Source: Sphingomonas sp. Leaf407 (GTDB taxonomy: Bacteria > Pseudomonadota > Alphaproteobacteria > Sphingomonadales > Sphingomonadaceae). Taken from it: a stretch of 64,000 nt of DNA. A model generated the notes under the pieces. The model ran no database searches. It had not been told where the DNA came from and worked only from the letters and a program-made list of their open reading frames with translations. A program made the position numbers and the translations under genes. Shown here one piece after another: positions 48,084-57,585 of this stretch; position 1 is the stretch's first letter, and each line of letters begins with the position of its first letter. Where the stretch lies: positions 248,001 through 312,000 of the forward strand of contig NZ_LMQO01000004.1 in the NCBI RefSeq assembly GCF_001425385.1. Direction: 5' to 3'.

Positions 48084-48371
48084 ATGAAAGCGGGTTTTGT
48101 CTACATTGTCGCCAGTCGCCGTAACGGAACGATCTATACCGGTTCGACCAGCAATCTGATCCAGCGCATTCACCAGCATCGTAACGGGACGGTTGAGGGA
48201 TTTACCAGCGAACACGATTGCACGCTGCTGGTCTGGTACGAGTGTCATGACGATCTGCAGGAAGCGCGATTACGCGAACGCCGGATCAAGAAATGGAACC
48301 GTGACTGGAAGTTGCGGCTGATCGAAGAGAATAACTCCGGCTGGCACGACCTGTTCGAACAGCTGACCTGA
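48084..48371 (+). CDS. GIY-YIG nuclease domain protein (YhbQ/UPF0213-like)
   Basis: 95 residues, starting [20 protein letters not shown]: the GIY-YIG signature as VYIV...YTGST with the R in QRIHQHR and E in [13 protein letters not shown]. These single-domain proteins are widely spread and act as DNA nucleases in the few studied cases. The gene sits between mdh and sucD directly after a palindromic repeat; it looks like an insertion into the TCA block. Confidence 0.87.
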   Translation: MKAGFVYIVASRRNGTIYTGSTSNLIQRIHQHRNGTVEGFTSEHDCTLLVWYECHDDLQEARLRERRIKKWNRDWKLRLIEENNSGWHDLFEQLT

Positions 48372-48409
48372 TTTTCGCTCCGGCAACGGGGCACGCAAGG
48401 GAAACGAAG

Positions 48410-49294
48410 ATGAGCATCCTCGTCAACAAGAACACCAAGGTCATCACCCAGGGGATGACCGGCGAAACCGGCAGCTTCCATACCAAGGCAGCGCTGGAAT
48501 ACGGCACGCAGATGGTCGGCGGCGTGACCCCGGGCAAGGGCGGCAGCGAGCACCTCGGCCTCCCCGTCTACAACACCGTCGCCGAAGCCAAGTCGAAGAC
48601 CGGTGCCGATGCGTCGGTCATCTACGTTCCGCCGCCCTTCGCCGCCGATTCGATCCTCGAGGCGATCGATGCCGAAATCCCGCTGATCGTCGCGATCACC
48701 GAAGGCATTCCGGTGCTCGACATGGTCCGCGTCAAGCGCGCGCTGTCGGGCAGCAAGTCGCGCCTCATCGGCCCGAACTGCCCCGGCGTGCTGACGCCGG
48801 GCGAGTGCAAGATCGGCATCATGCCCGGCAGCATCTTCAAGCAGGGTAGCGTCGGTGTCGTCTCGCGCTCCGGCACGCTCACCTATGAAGCGGTGTTCCA
48901 GACCTCGAACGCCGGCCTCGGCCAGACCACGGCGGTCGGCATCGGCGGCGATCCGGTCAACGGCACCAACTTCATCGACGTGCTGGAGCTGTTCCTCGCC
49001 GACGAGGCCACCCAGTCGATCATCATGATCGGCGAGATCGGCGGCGATGCCGAGGAGCAGGCCGCACAGTTCCTGATCGACGAGGCCAAGCGCGGCCGCA
49101 GCAAGCCGATGGCCGGCTTCATCGCGGGCCGCACCGCGCCTCCGGGGCGTCGCATGGGTCATGCCGGCGCGATCGTGTCGGGCGGCAAGGGCGATGCGGA
49201 AAGCAAGATCGCGGCGATGGAAGCGGCCGGCATCAAGGTCGCGGCGAGCCCCAGCGAGCTGGGTTCGACGCTGCTCGAAGTGCTGAACGGTTGA
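48410..49294 (+). CDS. sucD: Succinyl-CoA synthetase subunit alpha
   Basis: 294 residues. It catalyses succinyl-CoA + ADP + Pi to succinate + ATP with the beta subunit. [20 protein letters not shown] and [17 protein letters not shown] hold the CoA site; [17 protein letters not shown] carries the phosphorylated His. The partner sucC is not adjacent, as it would usually be; see findings. sucA starts 75 bp later. Confidence 0.97.
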   Translation: MSILVNKNTKVITQGMTGETGSFHTKAALEYGTQMVGGVTPGKGGSEHLGLPVYNTVAEAKSKTGADASVIYVPPPFAADSILEAIDAEIPLIVAITEGIPVLDMVRVKRALSGSKSRLIGPNCPGVLTPGECKIGIMPGSIFKQGSVGVVSRSGTLTYEAVFQTSNAGLGQTTAVGIGGDPVNGTNFIDVLELFLADEATQSIIMIGEIGGDAEEQAAQFLIDEAKRGRSKPMAGFIAGRTAPPGRRMGHAGAIVSGGKGDAESKIAAMEAAGIKVAASPSELGSTLLEVLNG

Positions 49295-49369
49295 ACTGAC
49301 ACGCCCCGCGCCACGACGCGCGCGGGGCACCGCCCGGTTCGACCGGGCAACAGCGGACGGGAAACGACC

Positions 49370-52333
49370 ATGGGCTACGAAGGCCAGGATTTCGACATCG
49401 CCGCCGGCGTCAGCCCGGCATTCGTGGAAACGCTTTATGGTCGCTACCGCGAGAATCCCTCGTCGGTCGATGCCGGCTGGCGTCAGTGGTTTGACGGGCT
49501 GGAGGGCGCGACGCAGCATCCGAGCTGGCAGAGCAAGCGCTGGCCGCTGACCGATACCGACGCGCTGACCGCCGCGCTCGACCCGACGCAGATGGAACCG
49601 GCCCCCAAGCCGGCCAAGGGCGGCGGCAAGCCGGCTCCGGCGGCGGCTCCGCCCGCGCCCAAGGTCGATGTGGCCAAGGCGGCGGGCGACGCGATCCGCG
49701 CGCAGCTCCTGATCCGCACCTACCGGGTGCGCGGGCATCTTGCCGCCAATCTCGATCCGCTGGGCCTCGCACGCCGCGATCTGCCCGAGGATCTGCGCAC
49801 CGAATATCACGGCTTTTCGGATGCCGAGATCGACACGCCGGTGTATCTCGGCGGCACGCTGGGGCTGGAATGGGCCACGGTGCGCGAGATCGTCGACATC
49901 CTGCGCGCCAATTACTGCGGCAACGTCGGCCTCGAGTATATGCACATCGCGGACGTGGAGGAGCGCAAGTTCCTGCAGGACCGGATGGAGGGCCGCGACA
50001 AGGCGATCCAGTTCACCGCCGACGGCAAGAAGGCGATTCTCAGCAAGGTCATTGAGGCCGAGCAGTGGGAGAAGTTCCTCGGCCGCAAATACGTCGGCAC
50101 GAAGCGCTTCGGCCTCGACGGCGGTGAATCGATGATCCCCGCGCTCGAAGCGGTCATCAAGTACGGCGGCCAGATGGGCGTGCGCGAGATCGTGTACGGC
50201 ATGGCGCACCGCGGCCGCCTGAACGTGCTGACCAACGTGATGGCCAAGCCGTTCCGCGTGCTGTTCCACGAATTCGCCGGCGGCAGCGCCAACCCGGACG
50301 ACATCGGCGGGTCGGGCGACGTGAAATATCACCTCGGCACCTCGACCGACCGCACCTTCGACGACGTGTCGGTGCATATGTCGCTGGTCGCCAACCCCAG
50401 CCACCTCGAAGCGGTCAACCCGGTGGTGCTGGGCAAGGTGCGCGCGCAGCAGACCTTCCGCAGCGACCTCGAAACGCATGAGCAGGTGCTGCCCGTCCTG
50501 ATCCACGGCGACGCCGCGTTCGCGGGTCAGGGGATCGTGTGGGAATGCCTCGGCTTCTCCGGCATCCGTGGCTACAACACCGGTGGCTGCGTCCACTTCA
50601 TCATCAACAACCAGGTCGGTTTCACCACCAGTCCGCAGTTCGCGCGCAGCTCGCCCTATCCGTCGGACGTGGCGAAGGGCGTGCAGGCGCCGATCTTCCA
50701 CGTGAACGGCGACGATCCCGAAGCCGTGACCTTCGCGACCAAGATGGCGATCGAGTTCCGCCAGAAATTCCACCGCGACGTGGTGGTCGACATGTGGTGC
50801 TATCGCCGCTTCGGCCATAACGAAGGCGACGAGCCGTCCTTCACCCAGCCGCTGATGTACGCCAAGATCAAGGGTCATCCCGGCGTCAGCGACATCTATG
50901 GCAAGCGGTTGCAGGACGAAGGCGTGATCGACGCCGGGTTCGTGAGCGCCAAGACCGGCGAGTTCACCCAGCACCTCGAAAGCGAGTTCGACGCGGCCAA
51001 GAGCTACAAGCCGAACCGTGCCGACTGGTTCGCCGGGCGCTGGTCGGGGCTGCACGCGCCGATGGACGCCGAAGGCGCGCGCCGCTCGGTCGAAACCGGT
51101 ATCAGCCCGAAGCTGTTCGAGTCGCTCGGCCGCACGCTGACCAGCGTTCCGGACGACCTTCAGGTCCACAAGACGCTCACCCGCGTGCTCGACGCCAAGC
51201 GGGCGATGTTCACCAGCGGCGAGGGCTTCGACTGGGCGACCGGTGAGGCGCTGGCGTTCGGATCGCTGCTGTCGGAAGGGTTCGGCGTCCGCCTGTCGGG
51301 GCAGGATTCGGGTCGCGGCACCTTCTCGCAGCGGCATGCGGTGTGGGTCGACCAGACCGACGAGCACAAGTTCGTGCCGCTCAAGACCATCGAGCATGGC
51401 AGCTTCGAGGTGCTCGACAGCCCGCTGTCCGAATATGGCGTGCTCGGCTTCGAATATGGCTATGCGCTGGCCGACCCCAAGGCGCTGGTCATCTGGGAAG
51501 CGCAGTTCGGCGATTTCGCGAACGGCGCGCAGATCATGATCGATCAGTTCATCGCGGCGGGCGAAGCGAAGTGGCTGCGCGCCAACGGCCTCGTCATGAT
51601 GCTGCCGCACGGCTATGAAGGTCAGGGGCCGGAGCATAGCTCGGCGCGGCTGGAGCGGTTCCTGCAACTGTGCGCGGGCGACAATATGCAGGTGGCCAAC
51701 GTTACCTCGCCGGCGAACCTGTTCCACCTGCTGCGCCGGCAGATGCACCGCAACTTCCGCAAACCGCTTGTCATCATGACGCCCAAGTCGCTGCTGCGGC
51801 ACAAGATGGCGACGTCGAGCGCCGCCGAGTTCCTCGGCGACAGCCATTTCAAGCGGCTGCTGTCCGACCCGTCGGCCCCGGCCGATCAGGACACGACGCG
51901 GCTGGTGCTGTGTTCGGGCAAGGTCGCGTTCGACCTGATCGAGGCGCGCGACGCGGCGGGCGACACCGCCACGCAGATCGTGCGCGTGGAACAGATTTAT
52001 CCGTTCCCCACCGATGCGCTGGTCGAACGGCTGAGGCGCCTGCCCAACCTGACCGACGTGGTCTGGGCGCAAGAGGAGCCGAAGAACAACGGTTCGTGGT
52101 TCCTCGTCGAACCGGCGATCGAGGAAGCGCTGGCCGAGGCGAACGCGCCGGTGGCGCGTGCCCGCTATGCCGGTCGCACGGCGGCGGCATCGCCCGCTAC
52201 CGGGCTGATGAAGCGCCACCAGGCCGAACAGGGCGCGCTGGTCGCCGATGCGCTCGGCCACAATGTCCGCGACGAAATCCGCCGTACCCGTCAGGCCGAG
52301 GGCGAACGCGCCACCGGCAAGGCCGCATCCTAA
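49370..52333 (+). CDS. sucA: 2-oxoglutarate dehydrogenase E1 component
   Basis: 987 residues, the thiamine-diphosphate-dependent decarboxylase of the oxoglutarate dehydrogenase complex. The N-terminal E2-binding segment reads FVETLYGRYRENPSSVDAGW. Conserved active-site pieces are MAHRGRLNVLTNVMAKPF, HGDAAFAGQGIVWECLGFSG, NNQVGFTT and YRRFGHNEGDEPSFTQPLMY. A Pro/Ala-rich linker lies near residues 75-105. sucB follows 42 bp later. Confidence 0.98.
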   Translation: MGYEGQDFDIAAGVSPAFVETLYGRYRENPSSVDAGWRQWFDGLEGATQHPSWQSKRWPLTDTDALTAALDPTQMEPAPKPAKGGGKPAPAAAPPAPKVDVAKAAGDAIRAQLLIRTYRVRGHLAANLDPLGLARRDLPEDLRTEYHGFSDAEIDTPVYLGGTLGLEWATVREIVDILRANYCGNVGLEYMHIADVEERKFLQDRMEGRDKAIQFTADGKKAILSKVIEAEQWEKFLGRKYVGTKRFGLDGGESMIPALEAVIKYGGQMGVREIVYGMAHRGRLNVLTNVMAKPFRVLFHEFAGGSANPDDIGGSGDVKYHLGTSTDRTFDDVSVHMSLVANPSHLEAVNPVVLGKVRAQQTFRSDLETHEQVLPVLIHGDAAFAGQGIVWECLGFSGIRGYNTGGCVHFIINNQVGFTTSPQFARSSPYPSDVAKGVQAPIFHVNGDDPEAVTFATKMAIEFRQKFHRDVVVDMWCYRRFGHNEGDEPSFTQPLMYAKIKGHPGVSDIYGKRLQDEGVIDAGFVSAKTGEFTQHLESEFDAAKSYKPNRADWFAGRWSGLHAPMDAEGARRSVETGISPKLFESLGRTLTSVPDDLQVHKTLTRVLDAKRAMFTSGEGFDWATGEALAFGSLLSEGFGVRLSGQDSGRGTFSQRHAVWVDQTDEHKFVPLKTIEHGSFEVLDSPLSEYGVLGFEYGYALADPKALVIWEAQFGDFANGAQIMIDQFIAAGEAKWLRANGLVMMLPHGYEGQGPEHSSARLERFLQLCAGDNMQVANVTSPANLFHLLRRQMHRNFRKPLVIMTPKSLLRHKMATSSAAEFLGDSHFKRLLSDPSAPADQDTTRLVLCSGKVAFDLIEARDAAGDTATQIVRVEQIYPFPTDALVERLRRLPNLTDVVWAQEEPKNNGSWFLVEPAIEEALAEANAPVARARYAGRTAAASPATGLMKRHQAEQGALVADALGHNVRDEIRRTRQAEGERATGKAAS

Positions 52334-52375
52334 CCGTGTTATTACCCCCGACACGGGGGAGATGAGGAAAATCCG

Positions 52376-53626
52376 ATGGCAACCGAAGTTCTGGTCCCCA
52401 CGCTGGGCGAATCGATCACCGAAGCGACGCTGGGCGAATGGTTGAAGCAGCCGGGCGAAGCGGTCGCGGCCGACGAGCCGATCGCCAGCCTCGAAACCGA
52501 CAAGGTGTCGGTCGAAGTGCCCGCGCCGGTCGCGGGCGTGATGGGCGCGCATGCGGTGCAGCCGGGTGACACCGTGTCGGTCGGCGCGATGATCGCCACG
52601 ATCGACGCCGGTGGCGCCGGGAGCGCGCCTGCGCCCAAGGCGGATGCGCCGAAGCAGGAAGCGGCCCCCGCTCCTGCCGCTCCGGCGCAGCAGGCACCGG
52701 CAGCGGCCGATGCCAATGTCGATGCCGCCGCGCTGTCGCCTTCGGTGCGCCGCGCGATCCTCGAGCACGGCGTCGATCCGGCCAAGGTCAAGGGCACCGG
52801 TCGCGACGGTCGCATCACCAAGGAAGACGTGGTCGCCGCCGCCGGTGACAAGTCGGCCGCCGCCGCCCCGGCGGCCGCTCCGGCAACGGCGGCCCCCGCC
52901 GCCAGCGCCGCCAGCGCCGCACCGGCGCGCAAGGAGGAGCGCGTCAAGATGACGCGCCTGCGCCAGACGATCGCCCGGCGTCTCAAGGAAGCGCAGGATA
53001 CCGCCGCGCTGCTCACTACCTTCAACGACGTCGACATGACGGCGGTGATCGAGGCGCGCGCGAAGTACAAGGACCTGTTCGAGAAGAAGCACGGCGTGCG
53101 GCTGGGCTTCATGGGCTTCTTCGTGAAGGCCGCGACGATGGCGCTGAAGGACATTCCGTCGGTCAACGCCAGCATCGAGGGCGACGAGATCGTCTATCGC
53201 GACTATGCCGACATCTCGGTCGCCGTGTCGGCGCCGGGCGGCCTCGTCGTCCCCGTCATCCGCGATGCCGACAAGCTGTCGGTCGCGGGCGTCGAGAAGA
53301 CGATCGGCGACTTCGGCAAGCGCGCCAAGGAAGGCACGCTCAAGATGGACGAGATGAAGGGCGGCACGTTCACCATCTCGAACGGCGGCGTGTTCGGCTC
53401 GCTGATGTCGACCCCGATCATCAACCCGCCGCAGTCGGCGGTGCTGGGCCTCCACCGCATCGAGGAACGCCCGGTCGTCCGTGACGGTCAGGTCGTGGTG
53501 CGCCCGATGATGTATCTGGCACTCAGCTACGACCATCGCCTGATCGACGGTCGTGAGGCGGTGACGTTCCTCGTCGCGCTCAAGAACGCGATCGAGGACC
53601 CGACGCGCCTGCTGATCGACCTGTAA
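52376..53626 (+). CDS. sucB: Dihydrolipoyl succinyltransferase, E2 of 2-oxoglutarate dehydrogenase
   Basis: 416 residues. A lipoyl domain (about 1-76, lipoyl Lys in [13 protein letters not shown]), an Ala/Pro linker, the peripheral subunit-binding domain (about 120-155, [20 protein letters not shown]), a second linker, and the catalytic domain ending with the HxxxD motif [14 protein letters not shown]. It passes the succinyl group to CoA. A small gene sits between it and lpdA. Confidence 0.97.
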   Translation: MATEVLVPTLGESITEATLGEWLKQPGEAVAADEPIASLETDKVSVEVPAPVAGVMGAHAVQPGDTVSVGAMIATIDAGGAGSAPAPKADAPKQEAAPAPAAPAQQAPAAADANVDAAALSPSVRRAILEHGVDPAKVKGTGRDGRITKEDVVAAAGDKSAAAAPAAAPATAAPAASAASAAPARKEERVKMTRLRQTIARRLKEAQDTAALLTTFNDVDMTAVIEARAKYKDLFEKKHGVRLGFMGFFVKAATMALKDIPSVNASIEGDEIVYRDYADISVAVSAPGGLVVPVIRDADKLSVAGVEKTIGDFGKRAKEGTLKMDEMKGGTFTISNGGVFGSLMSTPIINPPQSAVLGLHRIEERPVVRDGQVVVRPMMYLALSYDHRLIDGREAVTFLVALKNAIEDPTRLLIDL

Positions 53627-53642
53627 GCGGGATCGGGCACCG

Positions 53643-54140
53643 ATGGGCATGGTGATCTATCTGCGGCGGGCCGGCGATGCCGATCTCGACCGGTTGGTCG
53701 CCGACCCGTCGGTGTTCGAGACGTTCGTGTTCGACGAGGGGGTCGAGAACCTCGACCTCGTCGATTTCGACATGGGCTGGCATGCACTGCATTACCTGCT
53801 GACCGGATCGGCCGACGATGTGGGCCATCCGCTCGGGCTCATCATCGCTGCATTGCCCGAACTGGGCGCGGACGAGAATGGCGAGGGCGGGATCGGATTG
53901 ATTGCGCCCGAGCGGATGAAGGCGTTCGCCGATGCGCTCGACGCCCAGGACGATGCGACGATCGCCCGCCGGTTCGACCAAAAGGCGATGATGAAAGCCG
54001 ATGTGTATCTCGCCGACACGTTCGTCGGCGGCGATGCCATCGACTATATACTGCAAGGGCTTCCGGCCCTTCGCCAATTCGCGGCACACTGCCGCCGTAC
54101 CGGCGACGGCGCGATCCGCGTGATCGCCCACAACGACTAG
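53643..54140 (+). CDS. DUF1877 (YfbM-like) family protein
   Basis: 165 residues, starting MGMVIYLRRAGDADLDRLVA. The acidic, mostly helical pattern with FDMGWHALHYLLTG (residues ~41-54) and RFDQKAMMKADVYLADTFVG matches DUF1877, to which E. coli YfbM belongs. Role unknown. It sits 16 bp after sucB and 16 bp before lpdA, so it is transcribed with the oxoglutarate dehydrogenase genes; whether it works with them is open. Confidence 0.83.
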   Translation: MGMVIYLRRAGDADLDRLVADPSVFETFVFDEGVENLDLVDFDMGWHALHYLLTGSADDVGHPLGLIIAALPELGADENGEGGIGLIAPERMKAFADALDAQDDATIARRFDQKAMMKADVYLADTFVGGDAIDYILQGLPALRQFAAHCRRTGDGAIRVIAHND

Positions 54141-54156
54141 GACGGGATAGAAACCA

Positions 54157-55557
54157 ATGGCTGACTACGACTTCGACGTCCTCGTGATCGGTGCCGGACC
54201 CGGCGGCTATGTCGCGGCGATCCGCGCGGCGCAACTGGGCCTCAAGGTGGCGTGCGCCGAGGGTCGCGCGACGCTGGGCGGGACCTGCCTCAACGTCGGG
54301 TGCATCCCGTCGAAGGCGCTGCTGCATGCCTCCGAGCTGTATGAGGAAGCAACCGGCGGGCACCTGGCCAAGTTCGGCGTGAACATCGCGGGCGCGACGC
54401 TCGACCTCGATCAGATGCACGCTGAAAAGGCCAAGGCGGTCGGCGAGCTGACCGGCGGCATCGAATATCTGTTCAAGAAGAACAAGGTCGAATGGCTGAA
54501 AGGCTATGCCGCGTTCGAGAACGACAACACGGTCAGGGTCGGCGACCGCACCGTCACCGCGCGCGACATCGTGATCGCCACCGGATCGTCGGTGATGCCG
54601 CTGCCGGGCGTCGAGGTGGACAATGACGCGGCGATCATCGTCGATTCGACCGGCGCGCTGGCGCTGCCCAAGGTGCCCGAGCATCTAGTGGTGATCGGCG
54701 GCGGCGTGATCGGCCTTGAACTGGGCAGCGTGTGGCGTCGCCTCGGCGCCAAGGTCACGGTGGTGGAATATGCCGACCAAATCCTGCCCGGCTTCGACGG
54801 CGAGGTCCGCAAGGAATCGGCCAAGCTGTTCAAGAAGCAGGGCTTCGACCTCAAGACCTCGACCAAGGTCACGGCCGCGTCGGTCGATGGCGGCACCGCC
54901 ACGCTGACGGTCGAACCCGCCGCCGGCGGCGAGGCGACGACGATCAGCGCGGATGCGGTGCTGGTGTCGATCGGCCGCCGTGCGAACACCGAGGGCCTCG
55001 CGCTCGACAAGGCGGGCCTTACGGTCAACCAGCGCGGGCAGGTCGACATCGACGAGGAGTTCCGCACCAAGGTCGATGGCATCTGGGCGATCGGCGACGT
55101 GGTGCATGGTCCGATGCTGGCGCACAAGGCCGAGGACGAGGGCGTCGCCGTCGCCGAGTTCATCGCCGGACAGACCGGCATCGTGAACCATGACGTGATC
55201 CCGAGCGTGGTCTACACCATGCCCGAGATCGCCGGCGTCGGGCTGACCGAGGAAGCGGCCAAGGACAAGGGCGAGATCAAGGTCGGCAAATTCCCCTTCG
55301 CCGCCAACAGCCGCGCCAAGACCAATCGCGACACCGATGGCTTCGTGAAGGTCATCGCCGATGCCAAGACCGACCGCGTCGTCGGCGTGTGGATCGTCTC
55401 GTCGCTGGCCGGCACGATGATCGCGCAGGCCGCGCAGGCGATGGAATTCGGTGCGACCAGCGAGGACATCGCCTACACCTGCCACGCGCACCCGACGCAC
55501 GCAGAGGCGCTCAAGGAAGCGGCGATGGCGGTACGGGGCAAGGCGATCCACATCTGA
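54157..55557 (+). CDS. lpdA: Dihydrolipoyl dehydrogenase, E3
   Basis: 466 residues. FAD-binding GxGxxG in VIGAGPGGYVAAIRAAQLG, redox disulfide in GGTCLNVGCIPSKALLHAS (Cys pair near residues 45-50), NAD-binding GGGVIGLELGSVWRRLG, and the C-terminal His-Glu pair in CHAHPTHAEALKEAA. It reoxidises dihydrolipoyl E2 with NAD+ in the oxoglutarate and other dehydrogenase complexes. It is the last gene of the TCA block; a strong terminator follows. Confidence 0.98.
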   Translation: MADYDFDVLVIGAGPGGYVAAIRAAQLGLKVACAEGRATLGGTCLNVGCIPSKALLHASELYEEATGGHLAKFGVNIAGATLDLDQMHAEKAKAVGELTGGIEYLFKKNKVEWLKGYAAFENDNTVRVGDRTVTARDIVIATGSSVMPLPGVEVDNDAAIIVDSTGALALPKVPEHLVVIGGGVIGLELGSVWRRLGAKVTVVEYADQILPGFDGEVRKESAKLFKKQGFDLKTSTKVTAASVDGGTATLTVEPAAGGEATTISADAVLVSIGRRANTEGLALDKAGLTVNQRGQVDIDEEFRTKVDGIWAIGDVVHGPMLAHKAEDEGVAVAEFIAGQTGIVNHDVIPSVVYTMPEIAGVGLTEEAAKDKGEIKVGKFPFAANSRAKTNRDTDGFVKVIADAKTDRVVGVWIVSSLAGTMIAQAAQAMEFGATSEDIAYTCHAHPTHAEALKEAAMAVRGKAIHI

Positions 55558-55584
55558 TCGTTCGCGTACGGACACGGCTTCATG

Positions 55585-55618
55585 GGGGCGGGACACGGCA
55601 GCGTGTCCCGCCCCTTTT
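55585..55618 (+). terminator. Rho-independent terminator of the suc-lpd operon
   Basis: A 12-bp perfect stem GGGGCGGGACAC/GTGTCCCGCCCC with loop GGCAGC is followed by TTTT, 28 bp after the lpdA stop. Confidence 0.93.
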
Positions 55619-55685
55619 GCGTTGGTGGCTGGCCGTCACACCCTGACGATGGCATGCTCAGCCCCGACAGGGATAGGAGAGCAGG

Positions 55686-56357
55686 ATGCGGGTCGGCCTT
55701 GGTTGTCTGATCGCGTTATCGGCTATCGGTAGCGGCTGCGCGGCCGGATCGTCGCCATCCAGCATCGGAACGGCAATCTATGTTCCGCCGGTGCGGCTGG
55801 GAGGAACGGGCAGCGTCATGTTCCTGCCGGCTTCGCAGCCGGCCATCGCGAGTGCCGACGAAGCGATCATCCGCGCGGCGTTGAAGCATGTTGCCGCTCT
55901 CGGCCAATGCGTCACGCCGATGCTTGCTCTTCCTCCGTTCGGTGAGCTGGGCGATATGGCGCGACAGGCGGCCGCACCGATCGCCCGGATACCGGCCGCA
56001 GCCGACCCGGTCCGGTCACGATCAGGATCGTGGTACGACATGGCGGGCAGACCCATCGATCCGCGGACGGCGGCGCGGATCGATCATGGGATCGCCATGA
56101 TCGTTGCAGCGATACCGGGCGAGAGCGCCAGCGCCCCGCTTCTCATCCTGCCGGCGTGGCTGGGACATGGTCAGTCGATCGGCAACGACACCTGCGACCA
56201 GGTCCGGCTGTCACGGCCAGCCCGGTACGGAACGCTTGCGTTCGTCTCTGTCGACCTTCGCCGGGATCGCCGCGACAGTCAGGGAGGGTTGCTGGCGTTC
56301 GACGGGACTGGCGGACGATGGCGTGTCATCGCACAACAAACCCTCTGGATCACCTGA
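55686..56357 (+). CDS. Putative lipoprotein of unknown function
   Basis: 223 residues. MRVGLGCLIALSAIGSGCAA is a lipoprotein signal with the lipidation Cys at about 18. The mature part contains three further cysteines and no motif I know; WYDMAGRPIDPRTAARIDHG and PLLILPAWLGHGQSIGNDTC are distinctive segments. It converges with the DUF4167 gene and has a GGAGAGCAGG ribosome site. Confidence 0.6.
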   Translation: MRVGLGCLIALSAIGSGCAAGSSPSSIGTAIYVPPVRLGGTGSVMFLPASQPAIASADEAIIRAALKHVAALGQCVTPMLALPPFGELGDMARQAAAPIARIPAAADPVRSRSGSWYDMAGRPIDPRTAARIDHGIAMIVAAIPGESASAPLLILPAWLGHGQSIGNDTCDQVRLSRPARYGTLAFVSVDLRRDRRDSQGGLLAFDGTGGRWRVIAQQTLWIT

Positions 56358-56361
56358 TACG

Positions 56362-56400
56362 AAACGGCCCGCACCGCGCGAGCGGTACGGGCCGTTGCCG
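56362..56400. terminator. Hairpin between converging lipoprotein and DUF4167 genes
   Basis: AACGGCCCGCACCGC pairs with GCGGTACGGGCCGTT with one mismatch region, loop GCGA. No T-run, but its place between two converging stops fits a shared terminator. Confidence 0.65.
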
Positions 56401-56420
56401 ATAGTCGTGTCGCTCGCGCC

Positions 56421-57341
56421 TCAGGCGGCGGGCGGCACGACCTCTTCCTTCACGCGGGTGATCCGGCGGCGGCGGGGCCGTTCGGCACCGTCATCAGGCG
56501 TCGAGAGTGCTGGCGGCAGGCGATCCGCGTCGATCGATGGCGCGGCTTCGGCCGGAACTGCTTCGAGCGGGGCGGCTTCGGCCCGGACGCGCGGGGTGCG
56601 GCGACGGACCGGCTTGGCCTCGTCCGGTTGGGTGGCGACGACGGGTTCGGGCACGACGTTTTCCTGCGTGCCGACCTCGCCCTCTACCGCGCGGACTTCA
56701 CCCGCACCGGGGATGGTACGCGGCGTATCGCGGCGGATGCGTTCGCGCTGCGGACGCTCCTCACGGGCCGGGCGATCGTCGCGTGCGGCACGCTCTTCGC
56801 GCGGCGCACGGTCTTCGCGAGGGGCGCGATCGTCGCGCTGGACGCGCGGCTGGCGCTCTTCGCGCTGGCCGCGATCGTCGCGGTTGCCACGGTCATCGCG
56901 CTGGCCGCGTTCCTCACGATTGCCGCGATCGTCACGCTGGCCGCGCTCTTCGCGATTGCCGCGATCGTCGCGCTGGCGATCGTCGCGGCTGCCGCGTTCC
57001 TGCTGGCCGCCGTCGGCGTTATCGCCGTCGAACTCGAAATCATCGTCCTCGCCGCCGTCGAAGTCGTCGCGCACGCGGCGCTGTTCCTCGACCCGCGACC
57101 GGCCCGCTTCGAGCACGCGAAAATAGTGATCGGCGAACTGGAGATAATATTCGGTGTTCACCCGGTCGCCGGCGCGTTGCGCATCGGCGGCAAGGTTCTT
57201 GTATTTCTCGAGCAGTTGCGCGGCATTGCCACGCGCGCGATTGTCGATACGATTGCCGGTTTCACGCGAATTGCCGCCGCCGCTTCCCGGCTGGCGCTGG
57301 CCACCGCGACCGCGACGGCGGCCGGCCTGACGATTGTTCAT
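56421..57341 (-). CDS. DUF4167 protein with hypercharged repeat region
   Basis: 306 residues. The N-terminal DUF4167 part (about 1-85) is basic then helical: RRRGRGGQRQPGSGGG, then NAAQLLEKYKNLAADAQRAG and TEYYLQFADHYFRVLE. From about 110 to 210 the chain is nearly only R, D, E, N, G and Q in irregular 8-12-residue units (RDDRGNREERGQ and variants); the end is Pro/Ala/Glu-rich with RRRRI. The family is alphaproteobacterial and thought to bind RNA or ribosomes, but that is not established. The ATG at 57341 is preferred over a TTG one codon earlier. Confidence 0.88.
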   Translation of the reverse strand: MNNRQAGRRRGRGGQRQPGSGGGNSRETGNRIDNRARGNAAQLLEKYKNLAADAQRAGDRVNTEYYLQFADHYFRVLEAGRSRVEEQRRVRDDFDGGEDDDFEFDGDNADGGQQERGSRDDRQRDDRGNREERGQRDDRGNREERGQRDDRGNRDDRGQREERQPRVQRDDRAPREDRAPREERAARDDRPAREERPQRERIRRDTPRTIPGAGEVRAVEGEVGTQENVVPEPVVATQPDEAKPVRRRTPRVRAEAAPLEAVPAEAAPSIDADRLPPALSTPDDGAERPRRRRITRVKEEVVPPAA

Positions 57342-57585
57342 CAAGGGTTGGTTGTCCTGTCCTTACCTGTCCGTCGATCTCGCGATCCCGGGTGCGAGCA
57401 AATCCGCGAGGCGATGCGCAAAGGCACCGTCCGCCTGCCATGGCCGCGGGACGGCGGCGCACATGACGATGGAAGGAGCCCTGCCCGCTATCAACGACGT
57501 GGTCGATGGTGCCTGCCCCGCCATCGGTCTTAGCGGGTGCAACCTGCTTCTCCAAGCGGAAAGATGGGGCGCGCCGCCGTTCGGT

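Noticed and set aside
48245..53650. Long minus-strand open frame (1801 codons) opposite sucD, sucA and sucB
   Set aside because: It is antisense to three certain TCA genes, its translation is Arg/His/Asp-rich without domains, and it is open only because of high GC with third-position bias.
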